NCBI GenBank assembly: GCA_000310025.1
Contig: FN649740.1
Coordinates: 2,404,831-2,468,830 of the forward strand
Source: Ectocarpus siliculosus
Lineage: Eukaryota > Sar > Phaeophyceae > Ectocarpales > Ectocarpaceae
Length of the DNA stretch: 64,000 nucleotides
Direction of reading: 5' to 3'
The notes below the pieces were generated by a model that searched no databases, had not been told where the DNA came from, and was given only the letters and a program-made list of their open reading frames with translations. Every line of letters starts with the position of its first letter. Within the stretch, counting starts at the first letter, position 1. Below, piece by piece: positions 31,205 through 43,389 of the stretch. A program made the translations under genes and the position numbers.

Positions 31205-34200
31205 GTGAGGATTTCGATTTCCCGTCCAGAAGTTGTATGTTGTTTTCCCGCTCGTTTTCAGCTTGCTTTTTGGAGCTGTCCCACATCCTGAACTCCAATG
31301 AAAACTCCATGGGTGCATTTACAGGTCCTGCGCCTTCAGTGAAGCAGCTGAATGATCTTCGTCGTGCTTTTGTTTCGTCGGGCGACAAGTGCAAAGGTAT
31401 GACGCAGTCCGGGCTAGAGTGCTCGGATGATGAAGATGTTCCTGCTGAGCGAAGTCACGTTGCGGGCATGTACATGGTGGCAAAACGCCGTTTTTTTGCG
31501 CCGCCCTGGGAGGCTATTGGCACCCCCCTTCAAAACCAGTCCTTCATGACCAGATTGTCCGCAACCACACTCTTGCGGTAGTTCGACCAAGCATTCGCCG
31601 CCAACAATGCGGGAATCTTGTTTTCCATTTTCTAAGCTATTTTTTTTATTCTGGAGTGCATGTCCACACTTGCGACATATAATATGACCAGCGTTCGTTT
31701 GTGTTGCATTCTTTGCAACCACAGTTTTGCCTGAGACCTTCACCAACAATGACAGGACCTATTGATGAAACGATGGAACGCATATCGCAGCAGCCGCGAC
31801 CACTGGGGTATGTCTAATACTCTCCACCGTGCGGCACAGAAAAAATCGTGGACGGCATCGTTGCCTGGTCTCAACATTGATTGTTGTTTGATGGATGAGG
31901 GGTTTCCACGTCCAGCGTTAGTGACCCCTGGTCTAGCTCTTCACATTTTGATATGTTTGCTCAGATTTCACACGGCCTTCCTGCAGTCCCGTTTCGTCGT
32001 CATCTGCACAATCGGCACACGTAGTTGAAAATGTGGTGCATCGATGTACTACATTGAAAGGCTGTCTCTGTAGGCTCCGGACAAACGGCGTTTTTTTTGT
32101 CGTGTAATGGTGTGAACAGTCCATGGTCGACGATCGTCAAATGTCAGCGGCTAGTATGGCAGCAGTGTGGCGGCCCAGAGTTTACCTGGAATCATTGAAC
32201 AGCGCGCTACGGTCAGAACTCGCTGCGTAGTACATGGCCCATCTTCTATTTGTGCGCGGTTGCTCGAAGTTCTAGAAGGGAAAATATGCCATCTTTGGGT
32301 CATTTTTCCCCTGCTTTTGGATTACCAATGGCACGAAGAATGGCACGAAGAAACGGGCTCTTCTGTCAGAATCGAAAAAATACATATTCGAACGTTTGTG
32401 ATTTCCGCTCGCATTAGAAACGGCCTTCACAAAGTCCGCACCAAGATTCTTCGAAATATTAATATTCCCCCCTTCACACAGAGAATACGTAAGGTTTTTT
32501 CCTCCCACGAAAATCCGCACGTCTTTCCTCTGTCACAGCAGGGTCCGAGCAAGGTGACGCGGCAACTCTAGCCGAACATGATGGGTCGAGGACAAAGAAT
32601 GCCGAGGGTGCACAGAGTGCGGATGATGGATCGACCTCCACGACGAGCAAAATGGCCACCGCCGCTCTTGGTACAAGTTTTAACACAGGTAAGACTTTAC
32701 CCCGCTTTTGTGGTCGCCTGGCTGTCGGCGTGTCGATGCGTCTGCTGAGCATTGTAGGCTGGACTAGAGCCGTCCGGAAACAGGCCAGGAGCAACGCAGA
32801 GGCGTGTGAAGAAGTTTTCTTGTTCTGTACCTCATTTTTCAGAGGTAAATTTGAACATTTTTGGTCTGTAGGAACCATTGAATTTGACTTTTCGGGTCGG
32901 CGCAGATAAGCGCACACTCCTTGTGATGAAGCGCTTTATATCTTGGTACCCACCTGCTACACGCGTGTCAGACTTCCAGACTTGAGCTCAAGTAGTAGAC
33001 CTCGGCTCCTCCCAGACTGAAGAAAGCCGGATGGATGTCTACAGATGTAACAAAGATGAAGCACACGGTTCCCAACTCTGTTGAGTTGCTTACCCTCCCC
33101 CGTCGTCAGGTCTACGCTGAGCACGTGGGCCTCCCATGGAGCGGAGATGAACGTTGTACTCATTACTCTTGAATCGCACGTTGGTGTACACTTTTTTTGC
33201 GTGTTCCGCCTAGTCCCCGACAACTGCAAGCAGCAAGGAAGGTGGAGTTCAGCGAGAGGAAGAGACAATTGTGTTTTCACTGGTGCTGGGATCGTGGAAA
33301 GGGCCTTTTTCGGCTCCCCCGAGATTGTTTCGGGATCCTTGTTTTGTACCTCGTTGATTTCCAACAGAGGCCATCAGACAGAGTACACTGAAACGGCTTA
33401 TGGTAAACTACGTTTTTTTTTTGTCGCCGTGCCCCTTGTGCAGGACCTATTCCTGTGGCGCTGGGATCTCTCAGCAGGCTGCAGCAGCTCTCCCTGTCCT
33501 GCAATGAGCTTACCGGTAAGAGCCGGGCACCCATCATGCCCCACTTGTAGAAGGTTTCGCCGCGAGTGGTAGAGGACCCCTGGGCCAATCCCGCTTGCAC
33601 GCTCTCCTGGGGCAATTCGCAACTATTCGCACACTTTCAAGAGGAAGTGACCGGGATCGTCTTAAGGAGATCGTGCCGAGATTTCTCCTTACACGTCCTT
33701 CCTCTACCGATTACCGCAAGCAGGCAGTTCGATGGAATCCCGCCCATTCGGCCTTGGCAAGAACGAATATGACACCGGTGCCAAGGTTCCAGTCGTATCA
33801 GGTACGTCGTTGCGGGCTGCCCGAAACACACGATCATCGCCCAGTGCACTACCGAGAGGTTGAGAGGCAATTCACCCTGTGCCGACCTTTCATTTTATCG
33901 CCGCCCGACTCGCAAATTTCGAGGGGGACATGTTCGCTTGGTCTTTCGGAGATCAAGAGGAGAGTATCCAAAGCCCTGGGTGTGAGTTTGAGCTCAAGGT
34001 GCCCAACCAGGGGAGAACTGTTCCTGCCCTGATCGGCCTCGGCCTGTGCTCGGGCTCAGCCGAAACAGCGGACGGAAAGCAGTGTCTGCTACATCCCGTA
34101 CTGACATGCGTCGCCGGTGTTGGAGAGACATTCGACCCCCCGCTCCTTCTGCGGTTTCCCGTCGGAGACGTGGACTCAATGGAATCGGGCTCCGAGCGCG

Positions 34201-34995
34201 GCAGCCGTGATGAAGCTGAGGTGGCGTACCGTGCCCACCTTGGGTACGTCTTTTCGGCTGTCAAACGAGAGGACTCTGATTCAGAGTGGGTCCCGATGAA
34301 TGGGGGAATCGTCGAAATCGAGGGGGGTGTTTTCGTTTTGGAGGTGGCTGTTGAGCACTTTTGCGAATTTGCCCTCAGGGAAATAAACGACGTGCCAGCC
34401 GGTTGTGCGGAACAAGTCCCTTTGCCAAAGCTCAGGATCAAGAGCAGAGAGTCGCACTACCACTTCGTCAATCTTGGCACGCGGAACCTCGTGGTCCACT
34501 GTTGGGGTGCTGCATGGAGGGAACCTTTCGTAAACGTTGCATAGGGGCAGGTTGGAATTGCCCCAAGCGGGGCAAACGCCGGGGGAGAGATGGAACGAAC
34601 GCTCGTAGACTTGCCCAGCACTGAGGTGTTCACGTTTACCGTGCCTGGTAAATCCACCGGAAGCGCGCGTCAAATATGCTTCCGGCTGAACGGCGCGAAG
34701 TCACTGATGGTAGCGTGGACGACTCAGCAACGACGAGAACCGACTCAGCAACGACGAGAACCGTCGTGGTGGTCGTCGTGGTGGTCGTCCTGGTGGTCGG
34801 GTGATGTCGGCCACGAGCTAGTCCAGGACGGCCACGAGCTAGTCCAGGTCTGGGGCAAAATCTCCATGCACAGTAAGCATGCCTTGGTGTTTGGACACGA
34901 GCTAAAGAGCGCGAGTCCTGTTGTGGCAAATCTGGTCGTGGAAGACTGCAAAAGTGCAGGTACAAGTGTCACGGCGGCGGTGGCACAGGAAGCGT
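31133..34995 (+). CDS. Second LRR-type gene with a ZU5-like domain (partial, possibly broken)
   Basis: Exons in order: LRR (31,133-31,204), a 72-nt non-LRR module (31,325-31,396), a Ser/Thr/Ala-rich exon (32,542-32,688), LRR (33,444-33,515), then a large exon from about 33,900. That exon codes CEFELKVPNQG, then CLLHPVLTCVAGVGETFDPP, LLLRFPVGD and FVLEVAVEHFCEFAL. The pattern of a VP turn, a cysteine-bearing strand and a PPLLLRFPV strand resembles ZU5 domains of UNC5, ankyrins and PIDD1. A TAG at 34,542 interrupts; the same frame continues to 34,995 (TLVDLPSTEVFTFTVPGKST). The inverted copy at 36.2-37.4 kb has the same TAG. LRR plus ZU5 recalls PIDD1; domain assignment is by eye. Confidence 0.5.
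31325..31396 (+). CDS. 72-nt exon with LRR-exon size and phase but no LRR pattern
   Basis: AG before, GTATGA after, phase 1/1, exactly 72 nt, open. Codes PAPSVKQLNDLRRAFVSSGD then KCK. It could be a strongly diverged LRR exon or a different module of the same geometry. Confidence 0.55.
32542..32688 (+). CDS. Low-complexity exon of the ZU5 gene
   Basis: 147 nt, phase 1/1. Codes SEQGDAATLAEHDGSRTKN, then SADDGSTSTTSKMATAALG and SFNT before GTAAGA. Predicted disordered linker. Confidence 0.5.
33444..33515 (+). CDS. LRR exon of the ZU5 gene
   Basis: 72 nt, phase 1/1, acceptor GTGCAG, donor GTAAGA. Codes PIPVALGSLSRL...LSLSCNELTG. Confidence 0.85.
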
Positions 34996-35291
34996 AGAGG
35001 TCGGCTGACATTCCTTACAGGAGGTGGTATGCGGCTTGGTTATGTCCTCTGGATGCATGCGTGGTGTATTGGTTGGTAGAAGCTTGTTTCGCACCCCTTG
35101 GAGATGTTGATCTTCGGACAGCCTGGGAAGAAACAGACTCGTTGGTTGGGAGTAAGTGTATTGTTTATTTGGCGGGAAGATGGAAGTCGTCAGGGTCCGC
35201 AATTTTCTTCGGGGGTCGGTGCTGCGAGAAATTGGAGGTCAAAGCCGGCGCTTGCGCCGAAAATTGCTGGGCGGGTTGTCGCCGATATGGT
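34153..35291. repeat. Left arm of a 1.15-kb inverted repeat
   Basis: Matches the reverse complement of 36,206-37,370 from GGTTTCCCGTCGGAGACG to GATATGGT. Divergence is low; the long minus/plus ORF pair differs at about four residues clustered near SALDPELWQRD versus SALEHELWQRN. The arm covers the second half of the ZU5 region, the TAG stop, and minisatellite-like repeats at 34,720-34,850. Confidence 0.9.
34720..34850 (+). repeat. Short tandem minisatellites in the ZU5 gene
   Basis: Two copies of a 21-bp unit (GACTCAGCAACGACGAGAAC), then GTCGTGGTGGTC-type 12-bp units, then two copies of GGCCACGAGCTAGTCCAGG. All are conserved in the inverted copy near 36,680-36,805. Confidence 0.85.
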
Positions 35292-36205
35292 ATACGTCAA
35301 TGTGCGGTTTCAGGTGCCACGTTATTCCACTCTGTGGTCCGTATTCAGCGTTCAATCGCTTGTTCCTGAAACTCACCGCTCATTTTCGAGAAGAACCCTG
35401 GCCATTCATTGGTGACACTACTAACGGCTCGGCCATCTGCCAAAAAATCACTTCGTTGAACAGCCAAACGAACAACCGTGAACAGCGAGTGAGTACGATC
35501 GTTGTTCATTCTGCCGTCAGCCAAGAACGGGTACTACTCTGTGCAACTGGACGAATCGTCACCGCGACTGATTCTTTGTCCATTGTTGGCATAATAACGT
35601 AGGGCTGTCCCACTGCGCCTGATGCTCCGACCCGCCCAACAACCGCCAAGAAGAACGATGAGGGTTAGGGGAGGGGTGAACGGAAGACTTTTTCTGTTTT
35701 CCAACTTTCTTCCCATCTTTCGTCTTGAAAAAACAAAGCACCGACGAAGATATATAACCCATTACCGGCGTCTGCAAACAAACAGGTGGCAAGTTCTTGG
35801 AGCAAACACGGATGGATCGAAATGCCCCTGCGGCATCATTGTGTGGGACCAGTCTCAGGAGGAAGACCATACAGAGAAACGGAACCGACCTACTTCACCA
35901 TTTCGCGCGCTGAGCTCGTTGCGGAGAGGGTGCACATGAAAATCATTCCGTGGGAAAGGTTCACGGAGTTTCCCACGATACTGTGTACATGGGAAAGGTT
36001 CACGGAGTTTCCCACGATACTGTGTACAGGATTGTTTCGGGACCCATGCGATTATTCATGAAATTCCACAATAGAAGAAAACAGGAAAGGATATTCCGCT
36101 TCGCATTTCAGGTAAGAAAAATCAAAGCTAACGCAGCTGGAGAAGAACGGCCCCTTTTATAGAGTTGGTGGCTGGCTGCAAGATATTCTTTTGGCGCAGC
36201 TCCAA
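35292..36205. other. Spacer between the inverted repeat arms
   Basis: About 0.9 kb. No confident gene. It includes a 39-bp tandem repeat at 35,951-36,029; one frame there reads GKVHGVSHDTVYRIVSG, reminiscent of a helix-turn-helix, but too short to call. Confidence 0.4.
35951..36029 (+). repeat. Two perfect copies of a 39-bp tandem repeat
   Basis: Unit starts GGGAAAGGTTCACGGAG at 35,952 and again at 35,991. Confidence 0.9.
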
Positions 36206-37370
36206 ACCATATCGACGACAACCCGCACAGCAATTTTCGGCGCAAGCGCCGGCTTTGACCTCCAATTTCTCGCAGCCCCGAGCCCCCGAAGAAAATTGTG
36301 GACCCTGACGACTTAGATCTATCCGCCAAACAAACAGTCAGTCAGGCCGACAATAGTACACTTACTCCCAACCAACGAGTCTGTTTCTTCCCAGGCTGTC
36401 CGAAATCGATCAACATCTCCGAGGGGTGCGAAACAAGCTTCTACCAACCGATAAACCACGCATGCATGCATCCAACGGAAATAACCAAGCCGCATACCAC
36501 CTCCTGTGAGAACTGTCAGCCGACCTCACGCTTTCGGTGCCACCGCCGCCGTGACACTTGTACCTGCACTTTTGCAGTCTTCCACGACCAGATTTGCCTC
36601 AACAGGACTCGCGCTCTTCAGTTCGGGTCCAAACACCAAGGCATGCTTACTGTGCATGGAGATTTTGCCCCAGACCTGGACTAGCTCGTGGCCGTCCTGG
36701 ACTAGCTCGTGGCCGACATCACCCGACCACCAGGACGACCACCACGACGACCACCACGACGGTTCTCGTCGTTGCTGAGTCGGTTCTCGCCGTTGCTGAG
36801 TCGTCCACGCTACCGTCAGCGACTTCGCGCCGTTCAGCCGGAAGCATATTTGACACGCGCTTCCGGTGGATTTACCAGGCACGGTAAACGTGAACACCTC
36901 AGTGCTGGGCAAGTCTACGAGCGTTCGTTCCATCTCTCCCCCGGCGTTTGCCCCGCTTGGGGCAATTCCAACCTGCCCCTATGCAACGTTTACGAAAGGT
37001 TCCCTCCGTGCAGCACCCCAACAGTGGACCACGAGGTTCCGCGTGCCAAGATTGACGAAGTGGTAGTGCGACTCTCTGCTCTTGAACACGAGCTTTGGCA
37101 AAGGAACTGGTTCCGCACAACCGGCTGGCACGTCGTTTATTTCCCTGAGGGCAAATTCGCAAAAGTGCTCAACAGCCACCTCCAAAACGAAAACACCCCC
37201 CTCGATTTCGACGATTCCCCCATTCATCGGGACCCACTCTGAATCAGAGTCCTCTCGTTTGACAGCCGAAAAGACGTACCCAAGGTGGGCACGGTACGCC
37301 ACCTCAGTTTCATCACGGCTGCCGCGCTCGGAGCCCGATTCCATTGAGTCCACGTCTCCGACGGGAAACC
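36206..37370. repeat. Right arm of the inverted repeat
   Basis: Reverse-complement copy of 34,153-35,291. At 37,371-37,490 it continues as the reverse complement of about 32,340-32,500 (GCACGAAGAAACGGGCTC, AACGGCCTTCACAAAGTCCG, ACACAGAGAATACGTAAG). Relative to the left side, about 1.65 kb (32,500-34,152) is missing. Confidence 0.85.
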
Positions 37371-37499
37371 TTACGTATTCTCTGTGTGAAAGGGAAATGT
37401 TTAGAAGAATCCAGGTGCGGACTTTGTGAAGGCCGTTTCTAATGCGATCGGATATCACAAACGTTCGAATATGTAGAGCCCGTTTCTTCGTGCCATATG

Positions 37500-37956
37500 T
37501 GAAAAAAAATAGGGGAAGGGACGATCTAGAAATATTCAGAATGATGAACGAAGGATTCCAGGAGTACTCACACCGACCACTGGACGCAGGGGCAAAGTTA
37601 AATGTCAATTTAGGACTGGGGACATCAACCTTGTTTCCGAGAAAATTGACAGAAGGTAGTCGAAGGCGACGACAAGTTCAATTGTGAATGTGGCTCGGGA
37701 TTAGGCGTATCCAGCGCCGCGTGTCATCAGAATAATGAACATCCGATGACCCACTGTGCAAAGTTTACTCAAAACTTAAAACTTGAAATCGGTGCACACG
37801 GGTCTCACACCCAGGCATCCTTCCACACGAAAAACGGCAACTCTTTATTCTTTGCCACCCTACCAAGTAGCCTACTTATGTTTCAACCCTTGCATATTAG
37901 TTTCCAAATGCTTAACTTTACACCAATGACCATCATGGCACTGTAGAAACCAAATT
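37500..37956. other. Intergenic, nothing recognised
   Basis: Sequence between the inverted repeat and the 3' end of the recombinase gene. No gene or repeat identified. Confidence 0.3.
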
Positions 37957-39301
37957 TTACTCGCAGTACACGCACTCCCGGCTACCACATGCACTCAGGA
38001 CCGCATTCGTCCACACAAATTCTGGCGTCTCTTTGCCTTTGTTGACCCTCCCGACCAAATTCCCCACGTTGTCCGGAGTTCTGGGAAACTCCTCTTCAAA
38101 TCTATCACAAAGCTCCCTGTTGAAGCAACGAAGAAACTCTTTTATGTCAGTCACGAAAAGTACCCTTGCGTTCTTGCCCCTTCTCAGCTTTTTCTTCAAC
38201 TCTCTCCTCGGGTCGTCAAGAATCTTAGACGCCAAATCTTTCGATACTTTGGAAACCGATGGTAGAACACACTCCTTTTCTACCTCTGACACGTAAAGTG
38301 CGTGCATCTCCCTCAAAACTTCCAACTTGGCAGCATCCGTCGACTCGGTGCTCCTCTTTACCCTGGTCTCCTCAACCTTTGGCTTCTTCGCACGACACAC
38401 GGGCACAACTTCACCTATTAGCCTCTTACTGCCCACAAACCCCTTCTCGGGGACCATACTTCCACCCCCAGCTCTAAGACTATCAAGCGTACGCTCGCAT
38501 TCCGCAATTTCTCCCTTAATTTCTTCGCGAGCAATTTGCTTCTTGAGCTCTCTCAATTGTTTCTTGTTCCCCAAAAACTCTGGATCATCATCTTCATCCG
38601 AGGCATCAGGGAGCGTACGCATACCCTTCATCTCCCCTAGAAATTGTCGGAAAAACTCAACCACACCACCAGGTCCGAAAAACGCCTCCATCGAAGGGTG
38701 TACCGTTCTTGGGTGATTTCCCACGCGCTGCGCACCCTGTTTCAACGGCCCAAATCCTACTTCCCGGTCAAACAGACTCAGAAAATCATCCTCGTCGTGT
38801 GCAGTCACTGGTTCACCATCTTCCCCATATGTCTGGGCCAATCCATGATTCTGACCCTGAAATGTACCATCATCGGCCACTTGCAGATCTCTCTTTACCA
38901 TATTGTACGTTTTCTCGCGCTCAAAAATGCCGTGTCTAGCCAGAGCAAAAAGGTTGACAATTTCAGGGTCGTCGTGCTTCTTTCCCTCCTTAACAGCATT
39001 TGTCAAAACAGCCGTGACATGCATTGACCGCAAAATGTTGGGACCAAAGGCTGGCAAACCAAGACAATGCCTCCCCACGTACCGGTAAAGAGTGTACAAC
39101 TGTGTCCTATTGTAGGTCTTGCCAAATTCAGTAATGGGACCTATGTTTGCTTCGAGCTCAACGGCGTACTTCTTTTCCTCTTTGGCAATAGCATCACCTG
39201 ATGCCCCCGAGCTCCTGAGCTTTGCGATCACTTGGGCTAGCTTGGTTTTCAGCAGATCTCGGATCAACCGTCGCCCAACCACGAGCATGACAGCATACGG
39301 G

Positions 39302-41545
39302 CCTTCCAATTCATTTGAGAAGGGAGGGGGAGGGAGGGGTGGTTTTTGGTTTCAGGTTTCAGGGTAAAATACATATCTCACATCTCACGATTCAGGCAAG
39401 AAACACACACACACAAACTCTCTCACCTTTGCATGCCGAACTCTTGGTGTGGTTAACAGCGAGCCCATACAAGCTCCGCGCCAATTCTTCGCCATTCTTG
39501 CAATCCTCCGGCAGGACAGCCCGAAGTAGACCGTCAAGGATGTGGAAGTCTCTTGCCTTGCACCCCAGGATGTCCTGCGGACGCAGGCACGGCCCTGACG
39601 TTGCGTCCAGCATGTTCAGGGCGCAGCTGAACGTCGACCACTGCTTCAGCGTAATCTTTTTCAGCTTTCTTGCTACGCTGTCTATGTTAGCCCGCTCGGC
39701 AGCCGGGTAGAGGTGTGCTTCGTCCGTGTGCTCCCCGATTGCATCCGGGTCACTTGCAGCACCCGGTAACACACCTCCTTGTCCTCGTCACTCACTAAGT
39801 CCATGACAAGATCTACACCATTCTTTTTCAGCATCTTCCGCAAGAAAAGTACAGCTTCATTGTTCCCCGATTTGTGCGTCCGCCCACCTTTTACCTTCGG
39901 GCCATAACCCATTCGCACCCGCCTGTTCTCCCAAATCACAGCCAACCTTTTCTTCTCTTTGGCTACGCCCTCGTACTCTGAGTACCAAAGGTCGATGACC
40001 TCTAGATCCTCTCTTCTAGTTATGCTCAAGTCCATTGCTTTTTGAAAAGCTACGAAATGCTTTCGTGTGGGGCTGACCCTGTCATTTAAAAAAAAGCCGG
40101 TGTGCGTGACAGACGAAATCAAGCAGAAACAAAGCGGAAATATGCTTAGGTGACGCGATAGACAAACCTCGGAGAGTCTCAAACATAACCACCAAATACC
40201 AAATCCCTCTTACTTTCGCTCACCTGCTCGTGTTCTCCGTAGTCGGCTTGATCGGCTTCTTGTCTCTCCCGGGGCGGCTAAACAGCATCGTTCTGTACAA
40301 TGGAGCATACGCATACCATTGACACAGTTCGTTGGAGACCCGAGCTCTCGCCACAAGAGCTCGCGTGGCCAACCCGTACCTCGCGACATTGACCTCTATC
40401 TTCATGATGTGCAGCGAAATCCTCCTCTGCTCCTCGTGCGCAAGATTGACTCCCGGGGGAAGCTCGTCGCGGTCGCCACCCATGGACAACGGAGCCATGC
40501 ACGACTCCAGGCTCATGACTCGACCTAGCTTATACGCAGCCTGAGCTCCTTTGATGTAGTGGTCTACGGTGCTGTAGTGCTGGGGCGCGTAGTCCATGTG
40601 TTGCTCGTGCTCATCCTCCAGGAGCATCAGGCCGGGGTACGTGTCGAGGTTGATGTTGAGAACTTTTACAAGACTGTTATCTTGCTGAAGCTCCCGCTGC
40701 AGCTCTTCGTCCGAGGCGAGCAAGCCGAGTTCATGGGCGTTGATCACTTCTGAAGCTCTAGCACTCTTAATCTGATCCCACGCAAACCGGCGAAGCTTGA
40801 GAGCTTCCGTTCTCTCTTTCCCTTCCAACTTGACCGGATTAACTTTTCGCTTCACTTTATCGTCGCTGATGACGAACTTGTAGACGAGGACGTACACGAG
40901 GGCAAAAATACTGCAGAAAGCCTTCCCCATCCGCTTCACCTCATCTTCCCACCGGACGATTCCCTCGCTCACGGCACTCTCGAGAAGTTGGCGGCTGTTG
41001 AGCGTTTTGTTGGTTCCCTTGCCCTTGCGCTGTTTCCCGTCCAACTCGACCCGAAATTCTAGGTAGCCGTCGGCATCCCTCTTTGCTGCCACGACTCTCC
41101 CCTTCCTGCTGTCGAGCTCAACCTGTGTGCCGCTCACCGGGTCCACCGTGATGCCGTACAGTCGTGGGTCCTCTTTCTCCATCTTCCGAATGATGGCACC
41201 ATCAATTTCTATCTCTGCCTTCATCTGTCTGACGGCTTCGGTGACGTCGTTCCTCGTGAGGTACCGGGTATCCGAGATCGGCTGATCCTCTTTTTTCTTT
41301 TTGGCGAGCTCACGCTGGGCATCTATGTTCGCCTTGATGACCTCGCGATCCTCCTCCTCTTTGGCTTCGACGAGGTCGATGTACGGGGACCTACTTGCCC
41401 GCGATTTCGCTGATCTGCTGCTCGCACTATCACTGGCCTCGTCTCCGCTGTCATCCCCACCACTGCCACTGTGTTCGTCTCCGCTACCACCCCCGTCGTC
41501 GCCTCCAGAGTCCTCCCCGGGGACAAAGCATTTTGAGCACAACCA
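39302..41545 (-). other. Recombinase linker exons: PHD end to box I
   Basis: Covers the 41,545-40,224 exon (acidic start DSGGDDGGGSGDEHSG, then coiled, charged sequence with DPRLYGITVDPVSGTQVELD) and the 40,078-39,427 exon with box I. Splice phases 2 and 1 are consistent except for the one-base discrepancy in the second exon: 652 nt where 653 would keep frame. Confidence 0.6.
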
Positions 41546-43389
41546 CTGCGCAAATCAGAGAAGCAAAAAAAAGAAAGGGGGTTTGTGTCTTGTGTCCAGC
41601 GATTGAATTTCGACCTGAGATGCACTAATATTCACTTCCCCAAAAAAAGAAGCCAAAGAGTACATTTTTAATCCTGTTGCGCTCTCTTTGCTCTCACCGT
41701 TTCACTGTCGTCACAGACCGGGCCATCCGCGCAATCCCGGTGCCAGCACCCCTCGCATCCAGAACATCTCATCATGTCGTCGTCGTCATCAAAATGTTGC
41801 CCACACTCCGTGCACATTTCCTCGTCTTCGCCTTCGCCGTCGCTTCCCGCCCACAGGAGATCACGAGTTGTCGCAGCCCGAGCCTCCACCGAAAGCTGCG
41901 CCTCCCGTTCCCGTATCATCTTTGCAATCTCGTCCTGTCTCTGAATTTGCAGATTGATCTCCTCCGCCGAGTATCCATTGGTTTGATGGATAGTAGCAGA
42001 GATATCGGCATTGTTGATCTGAGAGGAAGCGCCTTGGTTGATTGACACGAGATCCATGATTTTTCTTCGACAGTTCCTAATGCTCCTGCGGACTTCTTGC
42101 TGTTGCTCGTCTGCACTCGCCCCCCCGCGCAACAACACGCGTCGCCGGCCATGTCTAACCACGCGTCCACGCCCATTTGTCCTCCTATGGCGCCACGCCC
42201 GGCGACGCCGTTTGTTCCGGAGACGCCTGTTGTTGTGTCTCGAACGGCGACGAGTCCTCCGCCGGCTACGAGGCTTGTCGATGTCTCTCAGAATAATATA
42301 GCCGTCCCGAATGATCCAGCTGATCTTGACCCAATCGCCCCGGTCGGTCACGGTTGTCCACTCTCTCCAGATGGTACAACCGAGAAATGTATCACGTCAC
42401 CGGCGTCGAGAGATCTGCACACCACCGGGAGATGCACCCTTCTCCCCGACTTCTTGCCCCACCACAGGGTCCAGGCTGGTCTCCGCATTGGTCTCGGCGC
42501 TGGTCTCCGCGCTGGTTCCCTCCCCAGTGTCCACGGGGATGTCAGCCGCCTCGGCATCAGTCTCCGCGTCCTTCTTGTTAGGGAGAATTGTACGAAGAAG
42601 TAGTCAGAGAGCAAAACACGATTTCACGGTTTGGACAAGGCTAAAGTATCAAGTGTAACATAGGATAGAGACATGGCTGAAAACAGAAAGGCATTGGAAG
42701 CTTTTGGAACACGAAAACAAATATAAACATACCACAACAAAACACACTACATTTCAGGCTCGCCACGTACCGCGTCCGCGTCGGTGCTTGAGGTTTCCGT
42801 ACCGGCCGCTGCGCTGGTCCTGCGGACATTCTCCCTCGTGTTCACCTCACTCAGGTACGACCCAAAGGTGACGTTATATCCCTTGTTTTTTTAGCAACAA
42901 AAGCAAGACGAGACATTGCTTGTTAATACTTGGTTGAGCAGGAGGAGGGCCAGTGTTGAGACAAGCGTGGAGGTACAGACAAGTACACGTGGCGACATGG
43001 GCTTGTTTGTAGTTTTCTGTATAATCTACTCGTCATGTCTTCTGAGAAAGAAAAACGCACCTCCACACTCGTCTCCGCTCTGACGTCCGCGCTGGCCTCC
43101 GCACCGGTCCCACTGGCGTCCACGCCCGCGTCGGTGCTCGTAGTCCCTGCGCTGTCGGCTATCCTCTTGAGACCTTCCCGTGAAATCTTGATGAGCTCCA
43201 GGAGGTAGTCCACTACCCATTCCAGGTCCTCCTCATCTGAGATGTTAGACTCGCACTCCTGTGAAAAAAACGGAAAGACGTTACATGATGTTACGATTTT
43301 GCGAGAAAAAGCGGGTGGAGACGGGGAAGCAACTTAAAGTACATGCGGCTATCGACAGAAATAATTGCATTTATACTCTAAAAACTCAC

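Noticed and set aside
36526-37608. Separate gene in the right arm of the inverted repeat
   Set aside because: It is the reverse copy of the ZU5 region with the same stop and an internal deletion; no independent start or exons.
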